A DNA stretch of 64,000 bases from Burkholderiaceae bacterium DAT-1 (lineage in GTDB: Bacteria; Pseudomonadota; Gammaproteobacteria; Burkholderiales; Chitinimonadaceae), in assembly GCA_019084025.1 (NCBI GenBank), contig JAHRBI010000006.1, forward strand, positions 124,001 through 188,000, given 5' to 3'. Every line of letters starts with the position of its first letter. The stretch's first letter is position 1. Below are positions 62,405 through 64,000 of this stretch, piece by piece. The position numbers and the translations under genes are program-made. The notes beneath the pieces were generated by a model. It searched no databases. It worked only from the letters and a program-made list of their open reading frames with translations, and was not told where the DNA came from.

Positions 62405-64000
62405 ATGCGCAGCACCACTTCCAGCTTTTGCTCCACCCCACGTTACATCGCCATCATTGTCGGCGTGATTGCTGCGTTAGGTTCGCAGTCACGCGCCGAC
62501 ACTACCCTGATCCGCAATGTGGATGTCTTTGATGGCAACAGCCTGCACAAAAACCGTAACGTCCTGATCAAGGATGGCAAGATTGCACATGATAACTACA
62601 AGGGCAAGACACCTGCCGGCGCCCGCGAAACAGGTTGCCAGCCCTGTACTCTGATGCCCGGCCTGATTGACAGCCATGTGCATGCCTTTGCCAACCGTGA
62701 TCTGACGCTGCTATCCGGTGTCACCACCCAGCTCGATATGTTCATGCACCCGGATATGATGACCGGTATCAAGTCCAAAATGAAAGCGGGCACCCTGACG
62801 GATGAGGCTGATCTGTTCAGTGCCGGGATTCTGGCTACCGCCCCGGAAGGCCATGGCACCGAGTATGGTTTCGCCATTCCAACCATTACAGCCCCCGAAC
62901 AGGCTGATGCATTCGTGAAAGCGCGGATTGCCGAGGGGTCGGACTACATCAAGATCGTGTACGACGACGGCCATGCCTACAAGATGGAGATGCATACCAT
63001 CGACAAGGCCACGCTCAAGGCACTGATTGATGCCGCACACAAGCATGGCAAGCAGGCAGTGATTCACATCGGCTCGCTCGAAGGGGCACGGGACGCCGTC
63101 GAATGCGGCGCGGACGGATTGGTTCACCTGTTTGTTGATCAAGCCGCAGATCCTGCTTTTGTGAAACTGGCTGCAGAGAAAAAAGTATTCATTGTGCCAA
63201 CGTGGACCGTGTATGAGGGCTTCTCTGGCCGCGCAGCGGGCAAATCACTTTCACAGGCACCCGCGCTCGAAGGCCTGCTGGATGCCACACAGCTCAACGT
63301 AATCAATCGGAGCAATGGTGCAGATCGCGCAGCCAAACTGGACGAAAAGATGTCCGCATCGATTCGCGCACTCAATGCGGCCGGCGTACCCATTCTCGCA
63401 GGCACCGATTCTGGTAACCCCGGAACCATCCCGGGGGTGTCGTTGCATCGCGAAATCGAGTTACTGGTTCAAGGTGGCCTGACGCCAACTCAGGCACTGA
63501 GCGCAGCGACTGCGGGACCCGCCAAAGCGTTTCATTTAAATGACCGTGGCCGCATCGCCAAGGGGCTGAAGGCAGATTTGCTACTGGTTAAGGGTGATCC
63601 GACCCGGAATATTCTGGCTACTCGCGACATCGTTGAGGTATGGAAAGATGGCGTCAGCAAGGAATCGCTGCGTCAGGCACGCCTGTCCAGCATCGCCAAG
63701 ACACGTCTGGAAGCCGCTAGCCGGGTTGCCACGCCCCTGCCTGCAGATGGCAAGATGCTGAACATTGTGGATGGCAAAATCGTATCGCCATTTGGTAAGG
63801 GCTGGGACATCAGCACCGATGTGGTCGTGGGAGGTGCATCCACGGCATCGCTGAGCGCAACTATGGATGCCCTGCGCGTCAGCGGTGAGGTAAAAGCCGG
63901 CAAGAGTCTGTCATGGAGCGGTGCGGCCTTTTACCCGGGCTCTGCCCCCTATCAACCTGCTGATCTGGCTGCCGCAGATGCCATCCGGTTTAAGATCAAG
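62405..64000 (+). CDS. Exported amidohydrolase fused to a CIA30-like domain (3' end outside window)
   Basis: 532 residues to the window edge. The signal peptide ends near SQSRA (residue 31). The amidohydrolase barrel has the metal motif LIDSHVHAF, YIKIVYDDG, VIHIGS, and the late metal Asp in ILAGTDSGNPG, of the imidazolonepropionase/prolidase-like group. From about residue 455 the sequence GWDISTDVVVGGASTASLS, ALRVSGEVKAGKSLSWSGAAFYPG fits the CIA30 (complex I intermediate-associated) beta-sandwich, often a carbohydrate-binding-like domain in bacterial fusions. AGGAGA lies eight bases before ATG. The substrate is unknown. Confidence 0.85.
   Translation, partial: MRSTTSSFCSTPRYIAIIVGVIAALGSQSRADTTLIRNVDVFDGNSLHKNRNVLIKDGKIAHDNYKGKTPAGARETGCQPCTLMPGLIDSHVHAFANRDLTLLSGVTTQLDMFMHPDMMTGIKSKMKAGTLTDEADLFSAGILATAPEGHGTEYGFAIPTITAPEQADAFVKARIAEGSDYIKIVYDDGHAYKMEMHTIDKATLKALIDAAHKHGKQAVIHIGSLEGARDAVECGADGLVHLFVDQAADPAFVKLAAEKKVFIVPTWTVYEGFSGRAAGKSLSQAPALEGLLDATQLNVINRSNGADRAAKLDEKMSASIRALNAAGVPILAGTDSGNPGTIPGVSLHREIELLVQGGLTPTQALSAATAGPAKAFHLNDRGRIAKGLKADLLLVKGDPTRNILATRDIVEVWKDGVSKESLRQARLSSIAKTRLEAASRVATPLPADGKMLNIVDGKIVSPFGKGWDISTDVVVGGASTASLSATMDALRVSGEVKAGKSLSWSGAAFYPGSAPYQPADLAAADAIRFKIK

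Overview
The window is a gene-dense bacterial chromosome segment of roughly 54% GC, almost certainly from a betaproteobacterium. The evidence is the block cmk-rpsA-ihfB-lapA-lapB-pyrF-ugd-rfaE1, the yhdP-nitrilase pair beside glnE, bamE divergent from fur, aat-bpt, and many envelope genes of a diderm cell. A Neisseriales-like relative (Chromobacteriaceae or Chitinibacteraceae type) is plausible but cannot be settled by eye. I saw no phage, insertion sequence, integron, CRISPR array, rRNA or tRNA, and every gene-free gap is shorter than 300 bases.

Layout. 1-8.5 kb: nitrilase (cut by the window edge), yhdP, glnE and fbp. 8.6-12.3 kb: a three-gene taxis cluster made of an Aer-type PAS protein, a membrane chemoreceptor with its own signalling domain, and a receiver protein with a long helical tail. 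12.3-21 kb: a long reverse-strand housekeeping run, speB, rfaE1, ugd, pyrF, lapB, lapA, ihfB, rpsA and cmk. 21-27 kb: an AraC regulator facing an FAD-linked oxidase, a glycerol-3-phosphate oxidase and an FGGY kinase. 27-31.6 kb: a sensorless histidine kinase with a TPR response regulator, a thioesterase, an orphan ParA and two small genes. 31.6-39.2 kb: TonB receptor plus periplasmic binding protein, a GDSL autotransporter with an unusual Ala-rich insertion, and a second TPR response regulator whose phospho-acceptor Asp is Glu. 39.3-45.3 kb: dapB-bamE, fur-aat-bpt, a membrane protein, an imelysin-like lipid-era periplasmic protein and truC. 45.3-50.8 kb: an AT-rich orphan, a GFA protein, cytochrome c', and a TetR-controlled MacB/DevC-like exporter, divergent from a truncated haemoglobin. 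51-54 kb: a TRIC channel protein, ybaK and selO. 54-64 kb: a secreted Ig/FG-GAP protein, a FabR/DesT-like repressor with twin operators facing a desaturase and its ferredoxin reductase, a secreted zinc-protease-like protein of unknown family, an MFS exporter with a cysteine-rich repressor and a perfect operator, and an amidohydrolase fused to a CIA30-like domain (cut by the window edge).

The most interesting pieces are regulatory modules that can be read directly from DNA: the 18-bp palindromes in front of the desaturase operon, the 24-bp palindrome in front of the MFS exporter, and the palindrome between the TetR exporter operon and the haemoglobin gene. At the protein level the best candidates for new biology are the HExxH-x18-E secreted protein, the split Aer-like receptor, the Asp-to-Glu pseudo-receiver, and the predicted glycerol-ether or glycerol-derivative catabolic cluster.
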